From: Fusobacteriota bacterium
GTDB lineage: Bacteria > Bacillota > TC1
Direction: 5' to 3'
DNA: 64,000 bases
NCBI GenBank assembly: GCA_022615965.1
Contig: JAKEGG010000007.1
Location: 92,067-156,066 of the forward strand
The translations under genes were made by a program, and so were the position numbers. How positions within the stretch are numbered: the stretch's first letter is position 1; each line of letters starts with the position of its first letter. Positions 19,705-29,400 of the stretch are shown here, in pieces. Below the pieces are notes generated by a model that saw only the letters and a list, made by a program, of their open reading frames with translations, searched no databases and was not told the origin of the DNA.

Positions 19705-20971
19705 AGCTTTTAAATACTTCTCCTCTATTTTCAAAGTTACTAAACTGATCGAAGCTGGCACAAGCAGGGGACAAGATAATAACTTCATCTTTCTTGGCAA
19801 TTTGCACAGCAGAATCCAAAGCAGACTTCATATCCTTACATAGGATATATTTTTTAACTCCTGCTAATTCCAGAGCATTTTTTATTTCTTCCCTTGTAGC
19901 TCCTTGCAATATAGGACATACATTATTTTCTTTTATAGTCTTTGCTAACGCTCCATAATCGACAGACTTATGACTGCCACCTAATATCAGGTATATCATT
20001 GTATTATTAAATGCTTTGATTGCAGTAATGGATGCTTCTGGATTGGTGGATTTTGAATCATTATAATATTTGACGCCATTATGCTCTCTTATAAATTCAA
20101 GTCTATGTTCTACGCCCTTGAAAGTTAGAGCACCTTGAATCAAACATTCTAATGACTGTCCAGATAAATAGCCTGCCAAAATAGCAAACATTATATTCTC
20201 TATATTGTGTATGCCAAAAATCAATAAATCTTTGATATTCAGAAGTACTTGTTTTCTATCTAGATTTAAATAAATGATATCTTTCTCTAAAAATATTCCT
20301 GTTACCTTAGTTGTAGTACTGATAAATAATTTTTTAGATATTTTTACTTCGATATTTTTTAAGTAGGGATCATCATAATTTAATATGATAAAATTACTGC
20401 TATCCATATTTTTGAATACTCTCTTTTTTATATTCAAATAATTATCCATTGTCTTATGTCTTTCCAGATGATCTGGAGTTAAATTTGTAATAATAGCTAT
20501 TTCAGGTTTAAAAAGATCAACTGCTTCTAGCTGATAGCTAGATAACTCTAAGACATAATAATCATAATCATTTTCTGTCATAGCAATAAATGGTGTTCCC
20601 ACATTGCCCACTAATACATTTTTTAAATTACATGTATTTAAAAGATGATGTATTAGATTAACTGTGGTAGTTTTACCATTTGTCCCTGTCACAGCAATGA
20701 TTTTCTTGTTTGTATTTTGAGCTGCTAATTCAATTTCATTTGTAACCTTTATGCCTAATTGATCACACTTTAATAAAAATGGATGTTGTCTAGAAATTCC
20801 AGGTGACTGAACAATAAGATCATATTCTGTTGGATCAATTTCTATAAAGGAACCATCTTCCTTTTCATCCTTAATATTAACAATAGCCTCTTTTTTTATT
20901 AAAAAAGAGGCAGTTGCTTGTCCAGTTATTCCTTTACCTAAAACCAATATTTTTTTATTCTTAAAATCCAT
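19685..20971 (-). CDS. murD: UDP-N-acetylmuramoylalanine-D-glutamate ligase
   Basis: A 428-residue Mur ligase adding D-glutamate. It shows GKGITGQATASFL at the N-terminus, the ATP loop TGTNGKTTTVNL (about residues 95-106) and the C-terminal LSPACASFDQFSNFENRGE signature of MurD. It lies between mraY and ftsW. Confidence 0.97.
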   Translation of the reverse strand: MDFKNKKILVLGKGITGQATASFLIKKEAIVNIKDEKEDGSFIEIDPTEYDLIVQSPGISRQHPFLLKCDQLGIKVTNEIELAAQNTNKKIIAVTGTNGKTTTVNLIHHLLNTCNLKNVLVGNVGTPFIAMTENDYDYYVLELSSYQLEAVDLFKPEIAIITNLTPDHLERHKTMDNYLNIKKRVFKNMDSSNFIILNYDDPYLKNIEVKISKKLFISTTTKVTGIFLEKDIIYLNLDRKQVLLNIKDLLIFGIHNIENIMFAILAGYLSGQSLECLIQGALTFKGVEHRLEFIREHNGVKYYNDSKSTNPEASITAIKAFNNTMIYLILGGSHKSVDYGALAKTIKENNVCPILQGATREEIKNALELAGVKKYILCKDMKSALDSAVQIAKKDEVIILSPACASFDQFSNFENRGEVFKSYVNEIK

Positions 20972-20978
20972 AATTCTC

Positions 20979-21926
20979 CTAAATCAATATATATACAAAA
21001 TAGGCCAGAGTTGATGTAGCAACTGAGATTAGAGTAAAGACAGTTACAACCTTGACTTCAGACCAGCCAGAAAGCTCAAAATGATGATGTAGTGGAGCCA
21101 TTTTAAAAAATCTTTTTCCATTTGTTTTCTTAAAATAGATTATTTGAATGATTACTGATAAAACTTCAATAAAATAGACAAATCCAAAAATCAATAATAA
21201 TATTTCAACGTTTAGAACAATTGCTATTGCAGCAACTAGAGCACCTAAGGCTAAAGATCCAGTATCGCCCATAAATATTTTAGCTGGATGAATATTAAAA
21301 AACAGAAAACCTATTATTGAGGCTAGAGCCATAGCTGAAAATTTAGCCATAATAATATTGCCTTGGTCAATACTAATAAATATATAGAGGATCAAGATTG
21401 GAATAGTTACTAAAGTAGCTAGTCCATCAAGACCATCAATAAAGTTTACTCCATTTGTAACTGATATTAGAAATATAATAATAAAGAGTAAATAAAAAAC
21501 TGGATGAATATTGAATATGAGATTTTTACTTAAACCAACTATATTATTATTCAGGATAAATAGTGCTACAATACTAACTATTATCCCAATTACTATTTCT
21601 AATATCAATTTCTTTTTTATAGAAAGTCCACTGCTTTTATTTACTACCCTTTTGTCAATATCGTCATATATGCCTAATAAGGCATAGCCTATCAAAGCTA
21701 TTAATGGCAGAATAGTATTTGGTAGATAAATAATTGCTATCAAGGTTATTGGAATCAGAAATATTAGTCCTCCCATACTAGGAGTTCCTCTTTTTTTTAA
21801 ATGAGCTTCAGGCCCATCATCTCTGATGGTTTGTTCTAGCTTCATTTTTTTTAATTTGTTTTTAATCAATACTCCTAAAACAAGAGTTAATATCACATTT
21901 ACTATCATGTAAACTACAAAATTCAT
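20979..21926 (-). CDS. mraY: Phospho-N-acetylmuramoyl-pentapeptide transferase
   Basis: A 315-residue polytopic membrane enzyme that transfers phospho-MurNAc-pentapeptide to undecaprenyl phosphate, making lipid I. The motifs GTPSMGGL, DDIDK (catalytic Asp pair region), NGVNFIDGLDGL and the cytoplasmic MAPLHHHFE loop are all in place. It shares its first base with the murF stop. Confidence 0.98.
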   Translation of the reverse strand: MNFVVYMIVNVILTLVLGVLIKNKLKKMKLEQTIRDDGPEAHLKKRGTPSMGGLIFLIPITLIAIIYLPNTILPLIALIGYALLGIYDDIDKRVVNKSSGLSIKKKLILEIVIGIIVSIVALFILNNNIVGLSKNLIFNIHPVFYLLFIIIFLISVTNGVNFIDGLDGLATLVTIPILILYIFISIDQGNIIMAKFSAMALASIIGFLFFNIHPAKIFMGDTGSLALGALVAAIAIVLNVEILLLIFGFVYFIEVLSVIIQIIYFKKTNGKRFFKMAPLHHHFELSGWSEVKVVTVFTLISVATSTLAYFVYILI

Positions 21927-23308
21927 TATTCATCCACCTCAAGTAATTCAATAATTTTTTCCATGCCCATTGCTCGTGACCCCTTAACTAAAACAACTGC
22001 ATCAGTTTGAATTACTTTTTTCAAAATATCATAAGCATCTAAATTGTTAAGGACAGAATACACCTTGATGTTCTTATTGTTGGTTGAACTATCGATACCT
22101 TCACCTATATATCTGCCTAATGCTCCTACAGTGATTATTGTATCGATCATAAGCTGAGAGCAATATTCTCCTACTTCTTTGTGTTGCTCAACTTCATGTG
22201 GACCTAGTTCCTTCATATCACCTAAAACTGCTATCTTAAATCCATTATATTTTTCCAGGATATTAAGTGAAGCCCTCATAGAATCTGGGTTTGCATTATA
22301 GGTATCATCGATTATGGTATAGTTTTCAAAATCTTTAACTTCAAATCTACCTGGTGAAACATCCAGTCTGCTCAATGACATTATTATATCATTAAAGTCT
22401 ATATTAAAAATCAAACCAATCTCTATAGCACCTAAAGCATCTAATATCAAATGTTTACCTGTAAAAGGTAAATCAACAACATATTCCTGATTTTCTCTTT
22501 TAATTAACAATTTAGTAAAATCTTGGGATTCCCTGATTATTTCACCTTTTATAGTAGCTTGTTCATTAAAGCCAAATACTCTTTTTTCTCCGGAAAATGT
22601 TGAAAGCATCTGATTAAAAAAGTCATCTTCTCCGTTTATTATAGCTATTCCATCATTTCTCATATTTTGATAAAGCTCTGTTTTAGCTTGAAAAATATTT
22701 TCCCTTGAACCTAATTCACCAATATGAGCAACCCCAATATTAGTGATGATACCAATGTCAGGATCAGCAATTTCAGTCAATTGTTTTATTTCATCTAAAG
22801 CTCTCATACCCATCTCAAGCACTAAAACTTCTGTATCTTCAGTTGCTGATAAAATAGTATATGGTAGTCCGATTTCATTATTATTATTTTTGAAGGTTTT
22901 AACCACATTGAATTTAGATTCCAGCACCTGGGCAATCATATCTTTAGTAGTTGTCTTTCCACTAGACCCAGTTATAGATACAACTTTAAATTTCATTTTT
23001 TCTCTGTAAAATCTGGCTATTTTACCATATGCCTCTATTGTATCATCAACTTCTATCAAGGAACTAAAACTAATATTTTTTTTATTATGATGATCCTTAC
23101 TAATTACTACTCCATAAGCACCTAATTGGATAGCTTTTTCAATAAAGTCATGACCATCAAAATTTTCACCTTTTATTGCAATAAAAATACTGTTTTTTTG
23201 AATATTTCTAGAGTCTGTCGAAATATTTTCAATCATTAAAGAATCATCTTTATCATGTATAACCTGATTGCCAAGTAATTCTTTTATTTCTTTTAAAGTA
23301 CCTATCAT
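21926..23308 (-). CDS. murF: UDP-MurNAc-tripeptide-D-Ala-D-Ala ligase
   Basis: A 460-residue Mur ligase that adds the D-Ala-D-Ala dipeptide. The N-terminal substrate domain (STDSRNIQKNSIFIAIKGENFDGHDF), the ATP loop TGSSGKTTTKDM and the DDTYNANPDSM motif are typical. It overlaps murE by 4 bases. Confidence 0.97.
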   Translation of the reverse strand: MIGTLKEIKELLGNQVIHDKDDSLMIENISTDSRNIQKNSIFIAIKGENFDGHDFIEKAIQLGAYGVVISKDHHNKKNISFSSLIEVDDTIEAYGKIARFYREKMKFKVVSITGSSGKTTTKDMIAQVLESKFNVVKTFKNNNNEIGLPYTILSATEDTEVLVLEMGMRALDEIKQLTEIADPDIGIITNIGVAHIGELGSRENIFQAKTELYQNMRNDGIAIINGEDDFFNQMLSTFSGEKRVFGFNEQATIKGEIIRESQDFTKLLIKRENQEYVVDLPFTGKHLILDALGAIEIGLIFNIDFNDIIMSLSRLDVSPGRFEVKDFENYTIIDDTYNANPDSMRASLNILEKYNGFKIAVLGDMKELGPHEVEQHKEVGEYCSQLMIDTIITVGALGRYIGEGIDSSTNNKNIKVYSVLNNLDAYDILKKVIQTDAVVLVKGSRAMGMEKIIELLEVDE

Positions 23309-24768
23309 TTAGCTATACTCCTTAAATATTCTTCTGCAACTTCACGGTCACTGAAATGGTATTTTATTTTACCAATGATCTGATAGTCCTCATGTCCTTT
23401 ACCAGCTATTACAATTATATCATCTTTTCTGGCTATGCTTATTCCCTTTTCAATTGCAGCTTTTCTATTTTCAATTTTCAAATATTCTTTGGTTCTCTCT
23501 TTGACACCTGCCTCAATCATATCAATAATTGAATTAGGCTCTTCAGTTCTTGGATTATCAGAAGTAATGATAACAATATCACTTAGTTCTCCTGCCACTC
23601 TGCCCATGATAGGTCTCTTTTTTTTATCTCTATCTCCACCACAGCCAAAAACACAAATCACTCTGCCTTTGGTAATTTTTCTGGCAGTTGATAAAACATT
23701 TGCCAAACCATCTGGAGTATGAGCGTAATCTACCACTACTGCAAAATCACTTATTCCATTTACAACTTCAAAACGACCATTGACCTTAACTTTCTTGATT
23801 CCTGCTTTAATAGTTTCCATAGCGATCCCAAGTTTATCAGCTGCTGCAATGGCAGCAAGAGAATTATATATACTAAATTCACCTATTAATTTTAAATTGA
23901 TTTTTTCTTTATCTATTTTTGTCTGAAGAAGATATTCTGTACCTTCCAGTTTAAGATTTATTTCAGTTGCTTTATAGTCCGGATCATTTTTTAGACCATA
24001 GGTGATAACCTCACCTTTTGCAATTTCAATAACCGATTTAGCTACAGGATCATCAATATTGATTATGGAAAACCCATCAACCTCCACTAATTTAAATAGT
24101 AATTTTTTAGCTTCCAGGTATTCATCTAGATCTTGATGAAAATCCAGATGATCCTGAGTTAAGTTGGTGAAAATTCCTGCTTTGAATTGTATTCCTGCAA
24201 CTCTGTCTAAAAACAGGGCATGACTGGAAGCTTCCATCAAACAGTATTGACATTCTGCCATGACCATTTCATGTAATAATTCTTGCAGATCTCTGGATTC
24301 TGGTGTAGTTACATTTGATTCATATACTTTTTCACCTATCTGATTCTCAATGGTGCCAATGATCCCAGTTTTATAGCCAGCCTCCTGTAAAATACTTTTT
24401 AGCAGATATGTAATAGAGGTTTTGCCATTTGTACCTGTTACACCAACTACTATCAGTTTTTTACTGGGTTCTCCAAAAAATATGCTGCTTATCAAGCCTA
24501 ATGATCTACGACTATTATCAACTTTAATAAAAACTACATCTTGGTAATCTTCCACAAAAGCTTCATTTTCAAGGACAATGACCTTTGCCCCTTTAGCCAA
24601 AGCTTCTTTTATATATAGATGACCATCTGTATCATAGCCCTTGATGGCAACAAATAAACTTGAATCATTTACTTTTCTAGAATCATATTCAATGCCCTTT
24701 ATATCTACATCGAGTTCTCCAGCCAGAACCTTATAGCTTATATTTTTTAATAAATCTGTTAATTTCAT
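23305..24768 (-). CDS. murE: UDP-MurNAc-tripeptide synthetase, meso-DAP type
   Basis: A 487-residue Mur ligase. The DNPRTEEP motif is the signature for meso-diaminopimelate addition (lysine-adding enzymes differ here), so the cell wall is probably of DAP type. The ATP loop is TGTNGKTSITYL. It starts 2 bases after the PBP stop. Confidence 0.97.
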   Translation of the reverse strand: MKLTDLLKNISYKVLAGELDVDIKGIEYDSRKVNDSSLFVAIKGYDTDGHLYIKEALAKGAKVIVLENEAFVEDYQDVVFIKVDNSRRSLGLISSIFFGEPSKKLIVVGVTGTNGKTSITYLLKSILQEAGYKTGIIGTIENQIGEKVYESNVTTPESRDLQELLHEMVMAECQYCLMEASSHALFLDRVAGIQFKAGIFTNLTQDHLDFHQDLDEYLEAKKLLFKLVEVDGFSIINIDDPVAKSVIEIAKGEVITYGLKNDPDYKATEINLKLEGTEYLLQTKIDKEKINLKLIGEFSIYNSLAAIAAADKLGIAMETIKAGIKKVKVNGRFEVVNGISDFAVVVDYAHTPDGLANVLSTARKITKGRVICVFGCGGDRDKKKRPIMGRVAGELSDIVIITSDNPRTEEPNSIIDMIEAGVKERTKEYLKIENRKAAIEKGISIARKDDIIVIAGKGHEDYQIIGKIKYHFSDREVAEEYLRSIAK

Positions 24769-24770
24769 TT

Positions 24771-26912
24771 CTAATCTCCTAATCTAACTACCAGTAAAGA
24801 ATTTTTTGCTACTATATCTCCTGGATTAAGGTTCTGTTGTATTACTTTTCCAGTACCTTGAGTCTCTAATTTTAAACCTGCTTTTTCACAAAGATATATA
24901 ACATCAGTCAATCTTAAATTTTCTAATCCAGGTACCACAGTTTGGTTTTCTGCCAGCACTTTTTCTTCCCCTTGAAGTACTAAAATTTCATCTGCATTGA
25001 TTATACTAAATGGTTTTGCTGATTGATCAACAACATAGCCATTACCTTTTATTTCAACTTTTATACCTGCTTTTTGAGCTATTCTGGCAGCTTCTTCTAC
25101 TTTTTGTCCAACGAAATTAGGTATTATTAGCTTATTAGTCGAAGCAGCTATATTTGCCTGATTGCTTACACTATTTTGAGATAATATTCCTTCCATTACT
25201 GCTTTATAATATGGAGCAACAGTCGCACTGCTTTCTCCACCTTTTTGTGCATTATCAACAATAACCAATACTGTATATTTTGGGTCATCATAAGGAGCTA
25301 CTCCAACAAATGAGATTGTATATCTTCCTTTAAAATAGGTACCTGTAGTTTCATCTACCTTCTCAGCAGTACCAGTTTTTCCCATAGAAGGAATATTATT
25401 CTCTAACTGAAAGCTTGTTCCTGTGCCGCTATCAACTACTTCCTTCATCATCATCTGGACTACTTCAGCTGTTTCTTTAGATATTAATTGACCTTCTATG
25501 GTTGGTTCATTTTTTTGAAGCAATTGGCCATTTATATCTCTGATTTCTTTTATCAGATAGGGCTTCATCTTCTGTCCATCATTTGCCACTGCAGAAGCTG
25601 CAACCAACATTTGTATAGGAGTTACGGCTATTCCTTGCCCAATGGCTGATGTTGCATGATAAATATCGCTATCTCCATAGGGCATTATTCCCGATGATTC
25701 ACCAATAAAGTTTATATCACTTAGTTTACCAAAGCCAAATTTATCCAGATAATCAAACCATAAGTTTTCATTTTTCTTTTTAAGTTGTAAAGCAACATCA
25801 ACAAAAACAGGATTACAAGAATTAGCAAGTCCTTCAACTAATGTTTCTACTCCATGGGAATTTGGATAAATCCAACATTTCACTCTTTGATCATCAACAT
25901 CTCTATAGCCATTATCGTAAAATGTAGAATTTTCATTGACTACTCCTTCGTTAACCCCCGCAGAAGAAGTAACTACTTTCATCGTTGATCCAGGTTCATA
26001 GACACTTTGAAATTCTAATGTAGAAAATAAGTTGCTATCTGTGGTACTATATTCATTAGGATCATAACTATTGGTATTACCTGAAGCAATTATAGCTCCT
26101 GTCTTGGTTTCCATCACCATAATAGTTGCTGAAGTAGGTTTCAACTGGTTTTTAATATTATTTAGTTCTCTATCAACAATATATTGAGCTTTTTGGTCTA
26201 TAGTTAGGTATATCGATTGTCCAGGTATTTCTTCTTTTAATATCTTAACTGTATCTGGTATATATTTGTTCTGTCCATCTTTTTCTCCAGTAATATAGCC
26301 ATCCTGACCTCTTAAGATGTCATTATAAGTTGCTTCTATACCAGCAATACCTTCTCCTGAGGTATTTACAAAGCCTAAAAGATTACCACCTACATTGTGA
26401 TCCGGGTAATATCTGGCATCTTCTTCTTTAAAATACATACCAGTTATTTTTAAATCCTTGATACCTTGAACTTCTTCAAAGGAGACTTCTTTTTTTAACC
26501 AAACAAAACCACTGTTTAATTCAATTTTTCTTAATACATATTCTTTTTCTAAATTTAGTTTTGCACCAATAGCTGCTGCTGCTTCTTCCTTGGTCATATT
26601 TAAACTTTCCAGTTTACTTCTTAAATATGAAGGGTCGATCCACAATGAATAAACTGAAGTATCAATAGCTAATTCCATGCCATATGCATCATATATATTT
26701 CCTCTTTGTGCAACGATCACTGATTCATCTTTTCTGATTGAATAACTTTCGTTTCTAAATGTGTCACCTAAAACTATCTGAAGTTGGAATAACCTTAGCA
26801 AAACTAATATGAACAAACTAGAAGCAACTATTAAAAATAACTTTATTCTGAAATTTTCACTTTTGAAGATGCTTATTTTTTTACTTTTATTACCACTTGA
26901 ATTTTTGGCCAT
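24771..26912 (-). CDS. Division penicillin-binding protein with PASTA domains (FtsI/PBP2x/SpoVD type)
   Basis: About 713 residues: a Lys-rich tail, one membrane anchor (about residues 24-46), a PBP dimerisation domain, and the transpeptidase domain with catalytic PGSTMK, SCN and KTGTA motifs. Two PASTA domains follow (starting near IIPNFVGQKVEE and VVPGLENLRLTD). It crosslinks septal peptidoglycan with FtsW. ATG at 26910-26912 is chosen over the TTG one codon upstream. Without sporulation genes nearby, a vegetative FtsI role fits better than SpoVD. Confidence 0.94.
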   Translation of the reverse strand: MAKNSSGNKSKKISIFKSENFRIKLFLIVASSLFILVLLRLFQLQIVLGDTFRNESYSIRKDESVIVAQRGNIYDAYGMELAIDTSVYSLWIDPSYLRSKLESLNMTKEEAAAAIGAKLNLEKEYVLRKIELNSGFVWLKKEVSFEEVQGIKDLKITGMYFKEEDARYYPDHNVGGNLLGFVNTSGEGIAGIEATYNDILRGQDGYITGEKDGQNKYIPDTVKILKEEIPGQSIYLTIDQKAQYIVDRELNNIKNQLKPTSATIMVMETKTGAIIASGNTNSYDPNEYSTTDSNLFSTLEFQSVYEPGSTMKVVTSSAGVNEGVVNENSTFYDNGYRDVDDQRVKCWIYPNSHGVETLVEGLANSCNPVFVDVALQLKKKNENLWFDYLDKFGFGKLSDINFIGESSGIMPYGDSDIYHATSAIGQGIAVTPIQMLVAASAVANDGQKMKPYLIKEIRDINGQLLQKNEPTIEGQLISKETAEVVQMMMKEVVDSGTGTSFQLENNIPSMGKTGTAEKVDETTGTYFKGRYTISFVGVAPYDDPKYTVLVIVDNAQKGGESSATVAPYYKAVMEGILSQNSVSNQANIAASTNKLIIPNFVGQKVEEAARIAQKAGIKVEIKGNGYVVDQSAKPFSIINADEILVLQGEEKVLAENQTVVPGLENLRLTDVIYLCEKAGLKLETQGTGKVIQQNLNPGDIVAKNSLLVVRLGD

Positions 26913-27255
26913 CAAAGATTTCCTCTACATTTTTCTTAAGAAGACTTTGCCAATTTTCTGCAGCTACAACTGTGCCTTCTGCTATTTTTTTCATACTTAC
27001 CTTCACATACTTCATATTTTCGTTGGTGATTTCTACCATGCCTAAATTATTTTTTGCATAGGTCTCGATTTTGTCTAGAGACATTTTATCACTAATTTGA
27101 TATTTTATCCATTGATTGGTACTAACCAACTCACTGATATTATTCTTTAAAGAAATATTTTTTTGATTAAGATAAGCTTCAATTCCTCTGGTTAGAATCA
27201 AAACCATTAATGACAACAATAGAGTGCCAATCAAAATATTAAGTCTTTTATTCAT
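26890..27255 (-). CDS. ftsL: FtsL-like septum protein
   Basis: A small bitopic protein of about 121 residues with one membrane helix near the N-terminus (LNILIGTLLLSLMVLILT) and a short extracytoplasmic coiled coil. FtsL is poorly conserved; the call rests on size, topology and the fixed rsmH-ftsL-ftsI order. ATG 27253-27255 is chosen because AGGAG lies 6 bases upstream; the frame also opens 10 codons earlier inside rsmH. Confidence 0.8.
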   Translation of the reverse strand: MNKRLNILIGTLLLSLMVLILTRGIEAYLNQKNISLKNNISELVSTNQWIKYQISDKMSLDKIETYAKNNLGMVEITNENMKYVKVSMKKIAEGTVVAAENWQSLLKKNVEEIFDGQKFKW

Positions 27256-27268
27256 TGATATCTCCTGA

Positions 27269-28195
27269 CTAAACTCTTTCAGCAATCCTTAACTTAGCAC
27301 TTCTTGCTCTCGGGTTATTGTTAATTTCATTTTCACTTGGAAACAAGGGTTTCTTTGTTATTTTTTTATAAGTGCTTGTAAGACCACAGGTACACTCAGG
27401 AAAATCCGGAGGACAGATACAAGGGTTTATTTTTGAATTTATAAATTGCTTAACTATTCTGTCTTCCAAAGAGTGGAAGGTGATGACAACCAACCGTCCA
27501 CCAGTATTTAATCTGTTTTCTACTGACTTCAACAATCTTTTTAATACTCCAAGTTCATCATTGACTTCTATCCTTAAAGCCTGGAATATCTTCCTAGCTG
27601 GATGACCTGTTTTTCTCTTTTCTCTTTCAGTTAGAGCTGACTTAATAATTTCAATCAACTCCTGATTGGTAGCTATCTCTTTTTCATTTCTGACTGCAAT
27701 TATTTTTTTAGTTATCTTATAGCTATTTTTTTCTTCTCCATAGTTTGTAAAAATCTCTATTAATCTTTCTTGTGAATATTTATTGATAATATCCTTTGCA
27801 GTTAATGTTTGACTTTTATCCATTCTCATATCTAGTTCATTTTCTTCCCAATAGCTAAAACCCCTGTTGCGATCATCAAACTGAAATGAGGATACACCTA
27901 AATCAAGGAGTATCCCATCTATTTTATCAATATGATATTCATCAAGTATATTTTCCAGTTCGGAAAAATTATTTTTGACAAAAATTATGTTACTATGGTT
28001 ACTTAATCTCTTTTTACTATACTCAAAAGCAAAATCATCCTGATCTATACCAATAAGCAAGCCACTTCCATTGAGCTTTTTAAGTATTTCCAGACTATGT
28101 CCGCCTCCACCTAACGTACAGTCAACGTATACACCATTTTCTTTTATGTCTAAGCCTGCTACTGCTTCATTTAAAAGTATGCTTATATGTTCCAT
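27269..28195 (-). CDS. rsmH: 16S rRNA (cytosine-1402-N4)-methyltransferase
   Basis: A 308-residue SAM-dependent methyltransferase (MraW). It shows the SAM loop DCTLGGGGHS, the GILLDLGVSSFQFD motif and the C-terminal NPRARSAKLRIAE signature. It modifies C1402 in the 30S P site. It starts one base after the mraZ stop. Confidence 0.97.
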   Translation of the reverse strand: MEHISILLNEAVAGLDIKENGVYVDCTLGGGGHSLEILKKLNGSGLLIGIDQDDFAFEYSKKRLSNHSNIIFVKNNFSELENILDEYHIDKIDGILLDLGVSSFQFDDRNRGFSYWEENELDMRMDKSQTLTAKDIINKYSQERLIEIFTNYGEEKNSYKITKKIIAVRNEKEIATNQELIEIIKSALTEREKRKTGHPARKIFQALRIEVNDELGVLKRLLKSVENRLNTGGRLVVITFHSLEDRIVKQFINSKINPCICPPDFPECTCGLTSTYKKITKKPLFPSENEINNNPRARSAKLRIAERV

Positions 28196-28633
28196 CTACT
28201 TTTCATCTTCCCCAATCAATCTGATTAATTCTTTTCTCAGAGCTTGTAATTTTTTTGATTCTATAAGCCAGTTTTTGCTGCTCCATATTTCTAGATAAAA
28301 ACCAGTACCTACCAGATAGACCTCTTCTGTTATTTCTGCATATTCCAGCAAAGATCTGGAGAGTAGTATTCTACCTTGACTGTCGGTTTTCACCTCTGTG
28401 ATACCTGAAAAGAAAGCTCTGGTAAAATCTCTTACTTCTTTATCTACTAAAGATCTTTTGCTTATTCTGTCTTCTATCTTTTTTATTTCCTTAGAATCAA
28501 GTAATAAAAGGCATTTTTCAAAACCTTTTAGCAGGTAGACATTTTCAGTAAAATTCTCTCTGAACTTTCCAGGGATAATTACCCTGCCCTTACTATCTAA
28601 ATTATATTTATATTCACCAATAAATCTAGGCAT
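28196..28633 (-). CDS. mraZ: Transcriptional regulator MraZ
   Basis: A 145-residue protein with two SpoVT/AbrB-like half-domains; the repeated DSKGRVIIP and DSQGRILLS motifs show the duplication. MraZ binds TGGGN repeats at its own promoter and represses the division cluster. Three such repeats lie directly upstream, so autoregulation is likely here. Confidence 0.97.
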   Translation of the reverse strand: MPRFIGEYKYNLDSKGRVIIPGKFRENFTENVYLLKGFEKCLLLLDSKEIKKIEDRISKRSLVDKEVRDFTRAFFSGITEVKTDSQGRILLSRSLLEYAEITEEVYLVGTGFYLEIWSSKNWLIESKKLQALRKELIRLIGEDEK

Positions 28634-28651
28634 AAACTCACCTCGGGGTTT

Positions 28652-28690
28652 ATTATATCACAAATGCCCACAATTCTCCACCCATGCCCA
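28652..28690 (-). promoter_or_regulatory. mraZ promoter with three MraZ boxes
   Basis: On the minus strand TGGGC (28686-28690), TGGAG (28676-28680) and TGGGC (28666-28670) recur at exactly 10-bp spacing, the known MraZ operator pattern. A perfect TATAAT (28652-28657) lies 17 bp from TGGAGA (28675-28680), which matches the -35 consensus at 4 of 6 positions and overlaps the middle box. Bound MraZ would cover the -35 region. This is the main promoter of the wall and division cluster. Confidence 0.85.
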
Positions 28691-28696
28691 CCAATG

Positions 28697-28725
28697 AATA
28701 AAAGGCAGTATAACTGCCTTTTATT
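28697..28725 (-). terminator. Terminator after the TPR gene, upstream of mraZ
   Basis: A 13-bp stem (28697-28709 with 28713-28725) with a 3-base loop overlaps the TAA of the TPR gene. On the minus strand the 3' arm ends in TTTTATT. It separates the pyrH-polC operon from the mraZ cluster. Confidence 0.75.
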
Positions 28726-29386
28726 TCAAATTATATTCAGTTATCATTTTATTGATATATTCTTTTTCACTTTCTGTTTGGGCATTGTTTAAAGCAATTT
28801 GCAGTTGTTCTTCAGCTTTTGTTTTATCATTTCTTTTATATATCAAAAATTCGGCATATGCTAGTCTTGAGTTAATAGGATCAATATTTTTATTAACTAT
28901 CCCTATCAATATTTGTTCAGCTTCATCCAGGTTGCCTGATTCTGCCTTAAGACCAGCAATTATATAGTCTGCTGATGTGCTCATGTCAGGATTTGCAGAT
29001 TTTAAATCTTCTGCATAACTGATCGTTATAGCGAAATATTCATTAGCCTTAGCATTATCACCTTGATTTTTTGATTGATAAGCCAATTGTTCATATATTT
29101 GTATCAGATTTAGCATATATTCTTTATTAGTAGGATCAGTCTTAAGTTTATCTTCATACTCCTTGGCTAGCATTAAAAAATCATCTGCACCATATTCAAT
29201 TATATTTGAACCATTAGATGTCTGTGGGAAAAAACGAGATATTAAAGCACCAATCACAGTAGCAAAGACTCCACTTAAAAATATTATTATCATAGACATA
29301 GCTATTATTTTGATCCACTTTTCTCTAGATATCTTTTTCTTTTTTTTCCCTTTATTTTCTGTTTTCTTATTATTTTCTTTGTCCAT
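28721..29386 (-). CDS. Membrane-anchored TPR-repeat protein
   Basis: A 221-residue protein of unknown role: a very Lys-rich N-terminus, one membrane helix (about residues 28-50), then TPR-like helical repeats on the outside of the membrane (AKEYEDKLKTDPTNKEYML, AYAEFLIYKRNDKTKAEEQL). Such proteins usually act as scaffolds. It is the last gene of the long pyrH-polC operon, after a YlbF-family gene and before a terminator. No specific function can be assigned. Confidence 0.75.
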   Translation of the reverse strand: MDKENNKKTENKGKKKKKISREKWIKIIAMSMIIIFLSGVFATVIGALISRFFPQTSNGSNIIEYGADDFLMLAKEYEDKLKTDPTNKEYMLNLIQIYEQLAYQSKNQGDNAKANEYFAITISYAEDLKSANPDMSTSADYIIAGLKAESGNLDEAEQILIGIVNKNIDPINSRLAYAEFLIYKRNDKTKAEEQLQIALNNAQTESEKEYINKMITEYNLK

Positions 29387-29400
29387 TGCTTACTCCTTTA

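Noticed and set aside
19705-19800. Longer N-terminus for FtsW
   Set aside because: The extra 32 residues are out-of-frame murD sequence and the later ATG lies after a GAGGAG site and gives the normal start.
28661-28690. Simple tandem repeat of no function
   Set aside because: The 10-bp periodic TGGGN boxes match the known MraZ operator and lie at the mraZ promoter.
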